Shown: in pieces, positions 19,158 through 29,900 of the stretch
Layout of the letters: the number at the start of each line of letters is the position of its first letter
How positions within the stretch are numbered: position 1 is the stretch's first letter
Source: Pseudomonas amygdali
Lineage (GTDB): Bacteria; Pseudomonadota; Gammaproteobacteria; Pseudomonadales; Pseudomonadaceae
Assembly: GCF_002699855.1 (NCBI RefSeq)
Contig: NZ_LKBW01000260.1
Coordinates: 1-44,639 of the forward strand
Direction: 5' to 3'
DNA: 44,639 nucleotides
Notes under the pieces: model-generated
Database searches by the model: none
Seen by the model: the letters and a program-made list of their open reading frames with translations, nothing else
What the model was told of the DNA's origin: nothing
Position numbers and translations under genes: made by a program

Positions 19158-19916
19158 CTGTCGCGCAGAACCTCGACATCGTCAGCCAGGGGCCAGGCAT
19201 CGAGTTCAACCAGGTGAGCCTGACCCTGGGCCGCACAACGATTCTCGACCGCGTGCATTTCAACGTGCGCGCTGGCAGCGTACACGCGCTGGTCGGGCCG
19301 AACGGCGGCGGCAAAAGCTCGCTGATCAAGACCCTGCTCGGGCAGACACCGCATCAAGGCCAATTGAGCCTGCAATGGTCTGCCGCGCCGGGCCTGATTG
19401 GCTATGTGCCGCAGGCACTGGAGTTCGACCGCGGCCTGCCGATGACCGTCGACGATTTCATGGCTGCCATGTGCCAACGACGACCGGCGTTTATGGGCTT
19501 GTCGAAACACTACGCGGCAGCAATCGGCGATGCGCTGGAACGGGTCGGCATGCAGGACAAGCGCAAGCGGCGGATGGGCGCGTTGTCCGGTGGTGAGCGG
19601 CAGCGTGTGCTGCTGGCGCAGGGGCTGATTCCTGCGCCGCAATTGCTGGTGCTGGATGAGCCGATGTCGGCTCTGGATGAGGCAGGGATTCAAGTTTTCG
19701 AGCGCCTGCGGTGACTGGCGCCGAAGCGGTATCACCGTGCTGTGGATCGAGCACGATCTGGATGCGGTGCGGCGTCTGGCGGATCAGGTGACCGGGCTCA
19801 ATCGCCGCGTATTGTTCGACGAGCCTGCCGCCACAGCACTGACACCGGAACGCCTGCTGACGTTGTTTTCTGCTCATCCGCGCACTGCCGATGCTGTTAA
19901 CGGGAGCGCCGCGTGA
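19154..19916 (+). pseudogene. fpvD: FpvD-like ABC transporter ATPase, frameshifted
   Basis: This is the ATPase of the FpvCDEF iron importer. The first frame (19154-19714, 186 residues) contains Walker A (GPNGGGKSS), the signature LSGGERQR and Walker B (LLVLDEPMSALDE), then stops at TGA. The remaining part, with the switch His (ITVLWIEHDLD) and C terminus, continues in the next frame to 19916. The shift lies at about 19700-19712, around CGCCTGCGGTGACTGG, and corresponds to one base gained or two lost. As written, the product would lack the H-loop and could not hydrolyse ATP normally. Flanking genes are intact and the start and stop overlaps with fpvC and fpvE are kept, so a sequencing error or a very recent mutation is likely. 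Confidence 0.87.
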
Positions 19917-20815
19917 TGGATTACGAAACGTTTCGTCTGTTCATTCAGGGCCTCGCCTCATCCGGCTATCTGCCCGAAGCGCTGGCCTATGGCTTTGTGG
20001 TCAACGCCCTGCTTGCGGGCCTGTTGATCGGCCCGGTGCTGGGCGGTCTGGGCACGCTGGTAGTGGTCAAGCGCTTTGCGTTCTTCTCCGAAGCGGTGGG
20101 CCATGCGGCACTGACCGGCGTGGCCATCGGCATTCTGCTCGGCGAGCCGTACACCGGGCCTTATGGCGCGCTGTTCGGCTATTGCCTGCTGTTCGGTATC
20201 GTCCTCAACTACCTGCGCAACCGCACCGGACTGGCACCGGACACACTGATTGGCGTGTTCCTCTCGGTGTCCCTGGCGCTCGGCGCAAGCCTGCTGCTGG
20301 TGCTGGCCGGCAAAATCAACGTGCACATTCTGGAAAACGTGCTGTTCGGCTCGGTACTGACTGTCAACGGTAATGACCTGCTGGTGTTGCTGATCGTTGG
20401 TTCGCTGGTCATGGGCCTGAGCCTGCCGTTGTACAACCGCATCATGCTGGCCAGCTTCAATCCGCAACTGGCTGCGGTACGCGGCGTGGCAGTGAAGGCG
20501 CTGGATTACCTGTTCGTGATTCTGGTCACACTGATCACCGTTGCCGCCGTGAAAGTCATCGGCGCGATTCTGGTCGGTGCGTTGCTGGTGATTCCAGCGG
20601 CGGCGGCACGCCTGTTGAGCCAGTCGCTGAAAGGCTTTTTCTGGATTTCAGTGGCCATCGCAACCGTCAGCACCCTGTGCGGCATTCTGCGGCCTATCGT
20701 CTTCGACCTGCCTGTGCCGTCCGGCGCGGCGATCATTCTGGTGGCTGGCGTTGCCTTTGCCCTGGCCGCCATCGCCCGCGGCACGCTGCCCGCCCTGAAA
20801 GGGAATATTGGATAA
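19916..20815 (+). CDS. fpvE: FpvE-like ABC transporter permease (ZnuB/MntB family)
   Basis: This hydrophobic protein of 299 residues has about eight predicted membrane helices. It belongs to the ABC-3 permease family of metal importers and forms the channel for FpvC/F-delivered iron. The AVRGVAVKALDYLFVILVTL region near residue 190 is the usual cytoplasmic coupling segment. The ATG at 19916 overlaps the fpvD stop by one base and has GGGAG about ten bases upstream; a GTG at 19913 is an alternative. fpvF begins on the next base after the stop. Confidence 0.9.
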   Translation: MDYETFRLFIQGLASSGYLPEALAYGFVVNALLAGLLIGPVLGGLGTLVVVKRFAFFSEAVGHAALTGVAIGILLGEPYTGPYGALFGYCLLFGIVLNYLRNRTGLAPDTLIGVFLSVSLALGASLLLVLAGKINVHILENVLFGSVLTVNGNDLLVLLIVGSLVMGLSLPLYNRIMLASFNPQLAAVRGVAVKALDYLFVILVTLITVAAVKVIGAILVGALLVIPAAAARLLSQSLKGFFWISVAIATVSTLCGILRPIVFDLPVPSGAAIILVAGVAFALAAIARGTLPALKGNIG

Positions 20816-21733
20816 ATGCCTACTTTACGTACATTGACCCTGGCGCTGGCCATGACCGGCCTGTTCAGCAACAGCCTGTATGCCGCCGACGCCAAAGCCG
20901 ACAGCGCTCAACCGGTACGGGTGCTGGCCAGCCTGCCGATTACCTACGGGCTGGGGGAAATTCTGCTCAAGGACAGCGGTGTCATGCTGGAACGCGCTGC
21001 CGCGGCCAACCTGCCCGGCTCGCGTCAGACGGCGTATTTCAACGGGCGTGGGGCCGATGCATTGCGCGGGCTGGCGAGCAATGCCGACGCGGTAATCGGC
21101 TTGCGTTCGATCTGGGCCGATGACCCGCTTTACCCTAATGCGCGCCGCAGCAATATTCGCATCGTCGAGATTGATGCGGCGCGGCCGGTGGACGGTGGTT
21201 TGCCGGGGATTGCTGTGCAGTCGGGTCAGGGCACTGACGGGCTGAACAGTCAGCCGTGGCTGGCGAGCAACAACATGGGGCGCATGGCCGATGTGCTGGC
21301 GGCGGACCTTGTGCGCCTGGCGCCGAGCGCAAAGCCGAAGATCGAGTCCAATCTGGCGGCGCTCAAGCAGCAACTGCTCAAGCTGAGTGCCAGCAGCGAA
21401 GCGGCACTGGCCGGTGCCGACAATTTAAGTGTGGTGAGTTTGTCAGACCGCTTCGGCTACCTGATCAGCGGGCTGAATCTGGAGCGGATCGACACTCAGG
21501 TGCTGACCGACGAACAGTGGACGCCCGAGGCATTGAGCAAACTGAGCACGACCCTCAAGGATAACGACGTGGCGCTGGTGCTTGATCATCGTCAGCCGCC
21601 AGAAGCGGTGAAGTCTGCAATTGAAGCGGCAGGCAGCACGTTGCTGGTGCTGGGGATTGATGGCGCTGATCCGCTGGCGGAGTTGCAAGGGGATATTCAG
21701 GGGGTTATCGAGGTGCTGGCTGGCAAGGGGTGA
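20816..21733 (+). CDS. fpvF: FpvF-like periplasmic binding protein
   Basis: This 305-residue substrate-binding protein has a signal peptide (TLALAMTGLFSNSLYAADA, cleavage near residue 23). In P. aeruginosa FpvF binds ferripyoverdine and FpvC, bringing the siderophore to the reduction and import complex. The sequence is a distant member of the metal-binding cluster A-1 family, with several of the usual His ligands not apparent, consistent with a scaffold or siderophore-binding role. Last gene of the operon; downstream lie dispersed palindromes and no clean terminator. Confidence 0.85.
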   Translation: MPTLRTLTLALAMTGLFSNSLYAADAKADSAQPVRVLASLPITYGLGEILLKDSGVMLERAAAANLPGSRQTAYFNGRGADALRGLASNADAVIGLRSIWADDPLYPNARRSNIRIVEIDAARPVDGGLPGIAVQSGQGTDGLNSQPWLASNNMGRMADVLAADLVRLAPSAKPKIESNLAALKQQLLKLSASSEAALAGADNLSVVSLSDRFGYLISGLNLERIDTQVLTDEQWTPEALSKLSTTLKDNDVALVLDHRQPPEAVKSAIEAAGSTLLVLGIDGADPLAELQGDIQGVIEVLAGKG

Positions 21734-21734
21734 G

Positions 21735-21960
21735 CTTATCGTTGCTCACGCTCCAGCGTGGGGAATGCAGGTCGCGACGCTCTGCGTCGCACGATAGCCG
21801 CGCGGAGCATCGGCACGATAGTTGAGATTATCGTTCCGCACGCTCCAGCGTGGGAATGCAGGTTGCGACGCTCTGCTTCGCAAAGAGGACGCGGAGCGTC
21901 CAGAACGGCATGACGACGCGGAGCGTCGCACGATAGCCAGTTGCGCAGCGTCGCACGGCA
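21735..21960. repeat. Tandem array of dispersed palindromic repeats between fpvF and mbtH
   Basis: Two diverged units (about 21738-21800 and 21828-21900) share CACGCTCCAGCGTGGGAATGC, in part palindromic (CACGCTCCAGCGTG), then GCGACGCTCTGC. Further pieces GACGCGGAGCGTC and GCGTCGCACGATAG follow. No coding frame is credible. The convergent genes on either side make this a likely transcription end zone. Confidence 0.7.
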
Positions 21961-21974
21961 GTCAAGGCTGTACC

Positions 21975-22006
21975 GGCCTCTTCGCGAGCAAGCCCGCTCC
22001 CACAAG
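21975..22006. repeat. Single REP element
   Basis: CCTCTTCGCGAGCAAGCCCGC followed by TCCCACAAG is a canonical Pseudomonas REP palindrome. It lies 20 bases from the 3' end of the mbtH-like gene. No inverted partner is seen within 100 bases. Confidence 0.75.
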
Positions 22007-22025
22007 ACTTGTGTATAACACTCAA

Positions 22026-22244
22026 TCAGGCCGTCTGCGCTTCCATTTTCTGGCGCAGGCTCAGGGGGCGCATGTCGGTCCAGACTTCTTCGATGTAGGC
22101 CAGGCACTCTTTCTTGAAGCCGCTTTTGCCAACGGTGCGCCAGCCGGTGGGGATGGCTTTGTAGTCGGGCCAGATCGAATACTGTTCTTCGTGGTTGACC
22201 ACAACTTGAAAGACGATGTCTTCCCGATCGAATACTGAAGTCAT
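22026..22244 (-). CDS. MbtH-like NRPS accessory protein
   Basis: This 72-residue MbtH-family protein binds NRPS adenylation domains and is needed for their folding or activity; it probably serves PvdL, I, J and K. The family signature is plain: [23 protein letters not shown] with the conserved Trp residues, then [15 protein letters not shown]. The ATG at 22244 follows GGAGAG and begins MTSVFDRED; an in-frame ATG at 22286 adds 14 unlike residues and is rejected. A PvdS-type site lies at 22305-22328 between it and pvdH. It corresponds in position to PA2412 of P. aeruginosa. Confidence 0.95.
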   Translation of the reverse strand: MTSVFDREDIVFQVVVNHEEQYSIWPDYKAIPTGWRTVGKSGFKKECLAYIEEVWTDMRPLSLRQKMEAQTA

Positions 22245-22304
22245 TGCTGCTCTCCGTGTTGGTTCAGTGCTGCTGTGCCAATTCATAGCAGCTATAGGGA
22301 TTGA

Positions 22305-22328
22305 ACGTATCGCTACGTCGAAAAATTA
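22305..22328 (-). promoter_or_regulatory. Probable PvdS promoter site for the mbtH-like gene
   Basis: Minus-strand reading is TAATT, 16 bases, CGTTC, with the CGT about 60 bases before the ATG. It partly overlaps the 3' end of pvdH (stop at 22326). Confidence 0.65.
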
Positions 22329-23738
22329 AAGCTGTGCGACAGCGGCGTTGAGTGCGCGGCCAAAGATTTCGGCCACTTCGTCGACCTGCTCGGCGGTGAT
22401 CACCAGCGGTGGCAGAAAGCGCACCACGCTGCCGTGTCGACCACCCAGTTCCAGAATCAGCCCGCGCTTGAGGCATTCGCGCTGGACCAGCGGGGCCAGA
22501 CGAGCAAATACCGGCGGATGACCCTGCGCATCGCGCACACCGGCCGGATCGACCAGCTCCACACCCAGCATCAGCCCGCGCCCGCGAATATCGCCCAGTT
22601 GCGGGAAGTCACGCTGCAAGGCATGCAAGTGCCTGGACAGACGCGCGCCCATCGCCGTCGCATGCTCGCAAATATTGTGTTCCTGAAGATAGCGCATTAC
22701 CGCCGAACCGGTAGCCATCGCCATCTGGTTGCCACGGAAAGTTCCGGCGTGGGCGCCCGGCAGCCAGGTGTCGAGCCATGACCGATAAACCACCATCGCC
22801 AGCGGCAGGCTGCCGCCGATCGCTTTGGACATGACCACGACGTCCGGGATGATCCTGGCGTGTTCGAAGGCGAACATCTTGCCGGTGCGGGCAAAACCGC
22901 TCTGGATTTCATCGACAATCAGCGCCACACCGGCTTTTTCAGTAATACGCCGTACGCCGCGCAACCAGTCAAGGTCAGCAGGAATGACTCCGCCTTCGCC
23001 CTGCACCACTTCAAGAATGACTGCTGCAGGCAACTGCACACCGGCTTCCGGGTCGTTGAGCAGGTTCTCCAGATAATGCAGGTTGGCACGCACGCCCTGT
23101 TCGCCGCCAAGCCCGAACGGGCAGCGGTAATCATAGGGGTACGGCAGAAACTGCACGCCTGTACCGAGCAACGCGCCGAGCGGCTTTTTCGGCCCCAGGC
23201 TGCCCATCAGGCTCAACGCGCCCTGGCTCATGCCGTGATAACCGCCCTGAAACGACAGTACCGTACTGCGTCCCGTGGCAGTGCGTACCAGTTTCAACGC
23301 GGCTTCCACCGCATCGGTGCCGGTCGGGCCACAGAACTGAATCTTCGCGTCATCGGCCAGCGCTGGGGGCAACAGACCGAAAAGGTCCTGAACGAACTGG
23401 TCTTTGACTGGCGTGGTCAGGTCCAGGGTGTGCAGCGGCAACTCATCGCTGATCACCTGCTGAATCGCTTCGATGATCACAGGATGGTTATGCCCCAATG
23501 CCAGCGTGCCCGCACCTGCCAGGCAATCGATGAAGCGCCGCCCTTCGACGTCCTCGACGTGAATGCCCTTGGCTCGCTTGAGCGCCAGCGGGATGCGCCG
23601 CGGGTAACTGCGCGCATTGGATTCCTGGCGATTTTGCCGGGCCAGCAATGGCGACTCTTCGAATTGATAGAGCGTTTCAGCCGCTGCCGGGGCAACCCGT
23701 GTCAACTGATCATCGATAAGCCTGGTAGCAACTGACAT
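22326..23738 (-). CDS. pvdH: PvdH, L-2,4-diaminobutyrate:2-oxoglutarate aminotransferase
   Basis: This 470-residue class III PLP aminotransferase converts aspartate semialdehyde to L-2,4-diaminobutyrate, which PvdL uses in the chromophore. The PLP lysine is K305 in SKAIGGSLPLA, with the upstream DEIQSGFARTG and the phosphate-binding GPTGTDAVE motif. The ATG at 23738 (MSVATRLIDDQ) gives the usual family length of about 470; the first in-frame ATG at 23792 would add 18 residues. A PvdS-type site lies at 23825-23848, before either start. The gene sits between pvdL and the mbtH-like gene on the same strand. Confidence 0.93.
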   Translation of the reverse strand: MSVATRLIDDQLTRVAPAAAETLYQFEESPLLARQNRQESNARSYPRRIPLALKRAKGIHVEDVEGRRFIDCLAGAGTLALGHNHPVIIEAIQQVISDELPLHTLDLTTPVKDQFVQDLFGLLPPALADDAKIQFCGPTGTDAVEAALKLVRTATGRSTVLSFQGGYHGMSQGALSLMGSLGPKKPLGALLGTGVQFLPYPYDYRCPFGLGGEQGVRANLHYLENLLNDPEAGVQLPAAVILEVVQGEGGVIPADLDWLRGVRRITEKAGVALIVDEIQSGFARTGKMFAFEHARIIPDVVVMSKAIGGSLPLAMVVYRSWLDTWLPGAHAGTFRGNQMAMATGSAVMRYLQEHNICEHATAMGARLSRHLHALQRDFPQLGDIRGRGLMLGVELVDPAGVRDAQGHPPVFARLAPLVQRECLKRGLILELGGRHGSVVRFLPPLVITAEQVDEVAEIFGRALNAAVAQL

Positions 23739-23824
23739 CTGTGCAACCCTCAATACGCTGGTTGAATGACCTGATGCATGACGGTTGGCCATGCGGGTTC
23801 AGGCGTTTATTCCTTCCCTTGAAA

Positions 23825-23848
23825 ACGCGCCAGCGAGCTGCGGATTTA
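23825..23848 (-). promoter_or_regulatory. Probable PvdS promoter site for pvdH
   Basis: Minus-strand reading is TAAAT, 16 bases, CGTTTTC: the best match to the canonical boxes in this window. The CGT lies 87 bases before the chosen ATG. Confidence 0.65.
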
Positions 23849-23901
23849 CACCCGGTAACGAGTTTTTTATCCGCAACGCCAGCGCGCCGACGAGAGGCCG
23901 A

Positions 23902-26900
23902 TCAGAGCCCTTCCAGTTCCGCCATCAAGTCCGCCAGACGGTCGAATTTCTGCTCGTCAACCTGCGCTCCGCCAAGGCTTTGCAGATGCTCGGCCAACGC
24001 CTGAACGGTGTTGAATTCGAACATCGCCCGCAATGGCACGTTGCGCTGCAACAGCTTCTGCGCACGGGTAACGACCTGGGTAGCGAGCAGCGAGTGCCCT
24101 CCCAACTCGAAGAAGTTGTCGGTAATGCCCACCCGCTCGACCTTGAGCACATCGGCCCAGATGGTCGCCAGTTGCTGCTCCATCTCGGTCTGCGGCGCGA
24201 GGTATTCCTGCTGCGCCTGACTGACGTCCGGCGCAGGCAAGGCCTTGCGGTCAAGCTTGCCGTTCGGCGTCAGTGGCATGGCCTCCAGAATCACCAGATG
24301 CGCAGGCACCATGTAGTCCGGCAGGCTGGCTTTGAGGTGGTTTTTCAGCTCGTCTCGTAGCGCATCGGGATCCTGCGTGGCAGCGCTTGGCACCAGATAG
24401 GCCGCCAGCACTTTGCCCAGCGGACCGTCGACGTCCAGCAACACCGTCTCGCGGATCGCCGAATGCTCCAGCAAGCGGGTTTCGATTTCGCCCAGCTCGA
24501 TGCGATAACCGCGAATCTTCACCTGATGGTCGACCCGGCCGACGTATTCCAGCACGCCGTCCTTGCGCCGCCGCGCCAGGTCACCGGTGCGGTATAGACG
24601 CTCGCCCGGTGCACCGAACGGATGCGGCACGAACACCGGCACGCTGCGCGAGGGATCAGCGACATAACCACGGCCGACCCCGGCCCCGGCCACGCACAGC
24701 TCACCCACTGCGCCCAGCGGCACGAGGTCCAGCGCTTCGTCGAGCAGGTACAGGCGGTTGTTGTCGGTCGGCGAACCGATCGGCAGATAAGCGCTGCGTG
24801 TGGACGCTGCATCAACGCGGAAGAACGCCACGTCGTCGGAACACTTAGCCGGGCCATAGGCATTTACCAGCCCAATCTGCGGGTAGCGTTGCAGCCACTG
24901 GCTGGCCAGCTCGGGCGGCATGGCTTCGCCGGTAGGCAGCATCCAGCGCAGGCTGTCGAGCGTTGCCTGCTGCTCGGCGAGCAGGCCGGTTATCAGCGAC
25001 GGCACGCTTTCCAGCACGCTGATGCGCTGGGCCTGCACATGCGCCAACAAGGCCTGCGGGTCGCGGGCGATGTCGTTCGGCACAATGTCCACCCGCGCGC
25101 CAAACAGCGGCGCAGCGAGGAACTGCCAGACCGAGATGTCGAAACTTTGCGAAGCGGTCTGGGCGATGACATCTCTTTCGCTCAGGTTCAGGTATGGCAC
25201 CTTGCTCAACTGGTTGTTGAGCATGCCGCGCTGCTCGACCATCACGCCCTTCGGCAGCCCGGTGGAGCCGGAGGTGAAAATCACGTAAGCGAGGTTTTCC
25301 GGTGCGCTGTAGCGGCCGGGGTTGTGCTGCGCTGATTCGCTCTGCTGCACAATTTCCCAGACCAGCAACTGCGGACGAGTGGGCTCGGGCAGCGCTTCAA
25401 GTAGCGCCCTGCCCTGTTCCAGACATTGCGCGCTGCACACCAGCAGCGGCGTGCCGCTCTGGCCGATGATGCCGCTCAGTCGCGAATCGGGCAGCGCCGG
25501 GTCCAGCGGCAGGTAACCGCCACCGGCCTTGAAGCTGCCGATGATCATGCCCGGCAGTTCAACGCCACGCTCGGCGAGCAAGGCAACCGGCTGATCGAAA
25601 CTGACACCGGCCTCGATCAGGGCATGGCCCAGACGGTTGCTGGCAATATTCAGCTCGGCATAACTGAGCTGGCGATCCAGGCAACTGACCGCAATGCGCT
25701 CGGGATGCTCCACGACCTGTGCTTCGAACAGTTCGACATAGCTTTTATCCAGCGGGTACGCGTGCTCGCTCTGGTTGCAGCCCTCGATCAGGAACGTGCG
25801 TTCCTGCTCGCTGACCAGTGCCAGTTCGCTCATGTCGCCGTGGAAGCCCTCGATCAGCGCCAGCAGCAGACGCTTGAACTCGCCGAGCATGTTCTGCACG
25901 GTGGACTCATCGAAATAACGCTGGTCGTAAGACAGATGCAGGCCCAGATCATCGCCCGGATAGCAGACGGCCGTCAGCGGATAGTTGGTGTGGGTGCGAC
26001 CGGAATCCGACGTGGCGTTGAGGCTTTGCGCACGGTCGAGCACCGAGACTTCCACCGGTGCGTTCTCGAACACGAACAGGCTGTCGAACAGCGGCTGGCC
26101 TTTGGGTAGTTCGCTGTTTTCCTGAATGGTCACCAGCGGCAGGTATTCGTACTCGCGCAGTTGCATGTTGCTGTCCAGCAACTGACTCAGCCACTGGCGC
26201 ACGCTGCAACGCTGATCGTCGCCGGGCATGCCGACGCGCAGCGCGATGGTGTTGATGAACAGCCCAACGGTGCGCTGCATTTGCGGCAGTTCCACCGGAC
26301 GACCGGCCACCGTGACGCCGAACACCACGTCGCGATCACCGCTCATACGCCGCAGGGTCAATGCCCACGCTGCCTGGGCGAAGGTGTTGACGGTCAGTTG
26401 ATGCTGCTGCGCCAGCTCGCGCAGTCGTGCGCCGTCGCGCTCATCGAGGCGGGTGTAGCAATCGCCCACGACCATGCCGCCGCTGTCGCCCGCATGTTCA
26501 CGCAGGAACGGCCGGTCGCTGGGGATCGGCGTCGGTCGTTCGAAGCCGCGCAGGTTGTCTTGCCACCAGTCACGCGCCTGCGTCAGGCCACGGCGTTGCA
26601 GCCAGCCGATGTAGTCGCGATAACGCGGTGCAGGCGTCAGTTGTGCTTCACGACCTTCGCCCAGCGCAGTGTAGATATCGAAGAAGTCATTCATCAGCAG
26701 CGAACGACACCAGGCATCGATGAGGATGTGGTGGTTGCTCATCATGAACCAGTAGCGCGCTTCATCGACGCGAATCAGGCGCAGGTGGAACGGCGGCTGA
26801 TCGAGCAGATTGAAACCGGCCTCGCGCTCGGACTTGAGCAAGGCCTGCAAACGCGGCTCCTGCTGGTCCTGCGGCACATCACGCCAGTCCAGATAATCAA

Positions 26901-29900
26901 TCGGCGTGCTACCCGGCTTGTGGATGACCTGCAGCATGGTTTCGCCAATGTCCCAGCAGAACGACGCACGCAGCGCTTCATGACGGGCGATCACCGCCTG
27001 CCAGGCCTGGGCGAAACGCTCCGGGTCGAGCGCGCTGTTGATGCGATAGCGGTCCTGCATGTAATACAGGCCGGTGCCCGGTTCCAGCAGGGTGTGCAGC
27101 AGCATGCCCTCCTGCATTGGTGTCAGCGGGTAGACGTCCTCGATGTGCGTCGCAGCGACCGGCAGTGCGTCGAGTTGCGCCTGATCCAGATCGGCCAGCG
27201 GGAAGTCCGAAGGCGTCAGGCCACCGCTGCCATCGCTCAGGCAATGGGCAATCAGCGCCTGCAACCGGGCCAGGTAATCCTGCGCCAGCGCTTCGATGGC
27301 GGCGGGTTGATAACGCTCGGCACTGAAAGTCCAGCGCAGCAGCAGTTCGCCGCCATACACCTGGCTGTCGATGCTCAGCTCGTTGGGCAGCGGCGCATGC
27401 GGATCGTGGGCCGCGCCCGCTGACTCTTCCAGCGGACGGAACAACGCATCGCTGGCGAAGCTCTGGTCGAACTGACCGAGGTAGTTGAAGGTGATCGGTG
27501 CCACCGGCAGCGCCTGCATGGCGGCTTTGCTGGCACTGTCGGCCAGATAGCGCAGCACGCCATAGCCCAGGCCTTTGTGCGGCACCTGACGCAGCTGCTC
27601 CTTGATCGCCTTGATCGACTCCCCCGGCGCTGCATCGCCAGCCACTGCTGGCGTGAGGCGCAGCGGATAAGCGCTGGTGAACCAGCCGACCGTGCGGGTC
27701 AGGTCGATGTCGTCAAACAGGGTTTCGCGGCCGTGCCCTTCCAGCTGGACCAGCGTCGATGGTTGCCCGCTCCAGCGGCAGACCACTTGCGCCAACGCCG
27801 TCAGCAACAGGTCGTTGACCTGAGTGCGGTATGCGCTGGGTGCCTGTTGCAGCAGTTGTCGGGTACGTTCAGCATCCAGCCGCACGCTGACGGTTTGCGC
27901 ATGACGATTCTGCTGGCCGCCCTGCGGGTTGTGGCACGGCAACTGCGCCACAGGACCGCCAAGCTGACGCTGCCATACGTGCAGCTCTTCACGTAACGAT
28001 TCGTTACCCGCGTAGGCCTGCAAACGTGCGGCCCAATCACGGAACGCACTGGTCTTGGCGGCAAAGCGCACTGGCGTTGCTTCGCTCAACTGTCGATAGG
28101 CAGTTTGCAAATCGTCGAGCAGCACCCGCCACGAAACGCCATCGACCACCAGGTGGTGAATGACCATCAGCAGACGTTGCTGACCCTGCGGACCATCGAC
28201 CAGCAAGGCGCGCAACAGCGGGCCGTTTTGCAGGTCGAGGCTGCGCTGGGTGTCGGCGTACAGCGCGGCACATTCGGCCATGTCGGCGACCTGCGCCTGT
28301 ATCAACAGGGTTTCTGCCGTCACTGCACGGTGTTCAGCCTGCCATTTGCCGTTTTGCCCGGTGAAGCTCAGGCGCAGGGCGTCATGCTGTTCGAGCAGTG
28401 CACGCAATGCCTGCTCCAGCAGACGCGGGTCGAGTGCAGTGAGCGGCTCCAGCACCAGCGACTGGTTCCAGTGCTGACGCTCGGGAATCGGCGTGTCGAA
28501 GAACCAGTGCTGGATCGGCGTCAGCGCGGATGCGCCTTGCAGTAGGCCCTGTTCAGCCTGAATCAGTTCGCTGGCGGTCGCCACGGCGGCCAGGGTCTGC
28601 ACGCTCTGGTGCTGGAACAGATCACGCGGGCTGAAATGAATACCCACCTGACGCGCCCGGCTGACCACCTGAATCGACAGGATCGAATCGCCGCCCAGTT
28701 CGAAGAAGTTGTCGTTGAGGCCGACTTTCTCCACGTTCAGCACCGCACACCAGATCGCTGCCAGCTGTTGCTCCAGTTCACTGGCCGGGGCTACGTAATG
28801 CTGACGATTGAGTTCCGGGTCCGGTGCAGGCAATGCGCGTCGATCGAGCTTGCCGTTGGCGGTCAGCGGCATGCTGTCGAGCAGAATCAGGTGGGTTGGC
28901 ACCATGTAATCCGGCAATTGCGCCTTGAGGTGCGACTTGAGCGATTCACGCAATTGCGCCTGCTGCTCGTCGCCCTGCCCGGCCACATCACTGACCAGAT
29001 AACCCGCCAGTTGCTTGCCCGACGGCGTGTCCAGCGCCAGCACCACGGTTTCGCGGATGGCCTCGTGTTCCAGCAAACGGGTTTCGATTTCCCCCAGTTC
29101 GATACGGAAGCCGCGGATCTTCACCTGATGGTCGATACGCCCCAGGTACTCCACCAGCCCGTCGGCGCGCTGGCGCACCAGGTCACCGGTGCGATACAGA
29201 CGCCCGCCGTTGCTGGCAAACGGGTCGGCCACGAAGCGCTCGGCGCTCATGCCGGGACGCTGATGGTAGCCCTGCGCCAGACCGGCACCGCCGATATACA
29301 GTTCGCCGCTCGCGCCCTGTGGCACCAGGGCCAGATCGGCGTCGAGAATATAGGCAACCCGCGCCCCGACCACACGACCGATCGGTACGCTGGCTTCGCC
29401 CTCTTCCAATTGCTGCGGGGCCAGGCTGGCCAACGGCATGACCACGGTTTCGGTCGGGCCATAGGCGTTGAACAACAGTTCCGGCTGGAAGACTGCGCGA
29501 ATACGCTGCAAGTGTTCACCGGTCAGCGCTTCACCGCCGGTGATGCACATGCGCACCGGCAAGGTCTGGCCATGAGTGGCCAGCCACTGCGCCAACTGGC
29601 TGCCATAGCTGGGGGTGAAGCCGAGAATATTGACCTGCTGCTGGCGAATCAGCGTGCAGATTTCTTCGGCGTCCCACTGGCCTTGGGCGCGCAATACCAC
29701 GCGCGCACCACTGAGCAGCGGCACCAGCAGACGCTCAGTGGCGGCATCGAAATTGATCGAATAGAAATGCAGTTCGCAGTCATCGGGCTGCATGTCGAAG
29801 CGACGAATCACCGCCTGACAATGCATGGCGACTTCACCGTGGGACACCACCACCCCCTTGGGCTTGCCGGTAGAGCCGGAGGTGTAAATCAGGTACGCCT

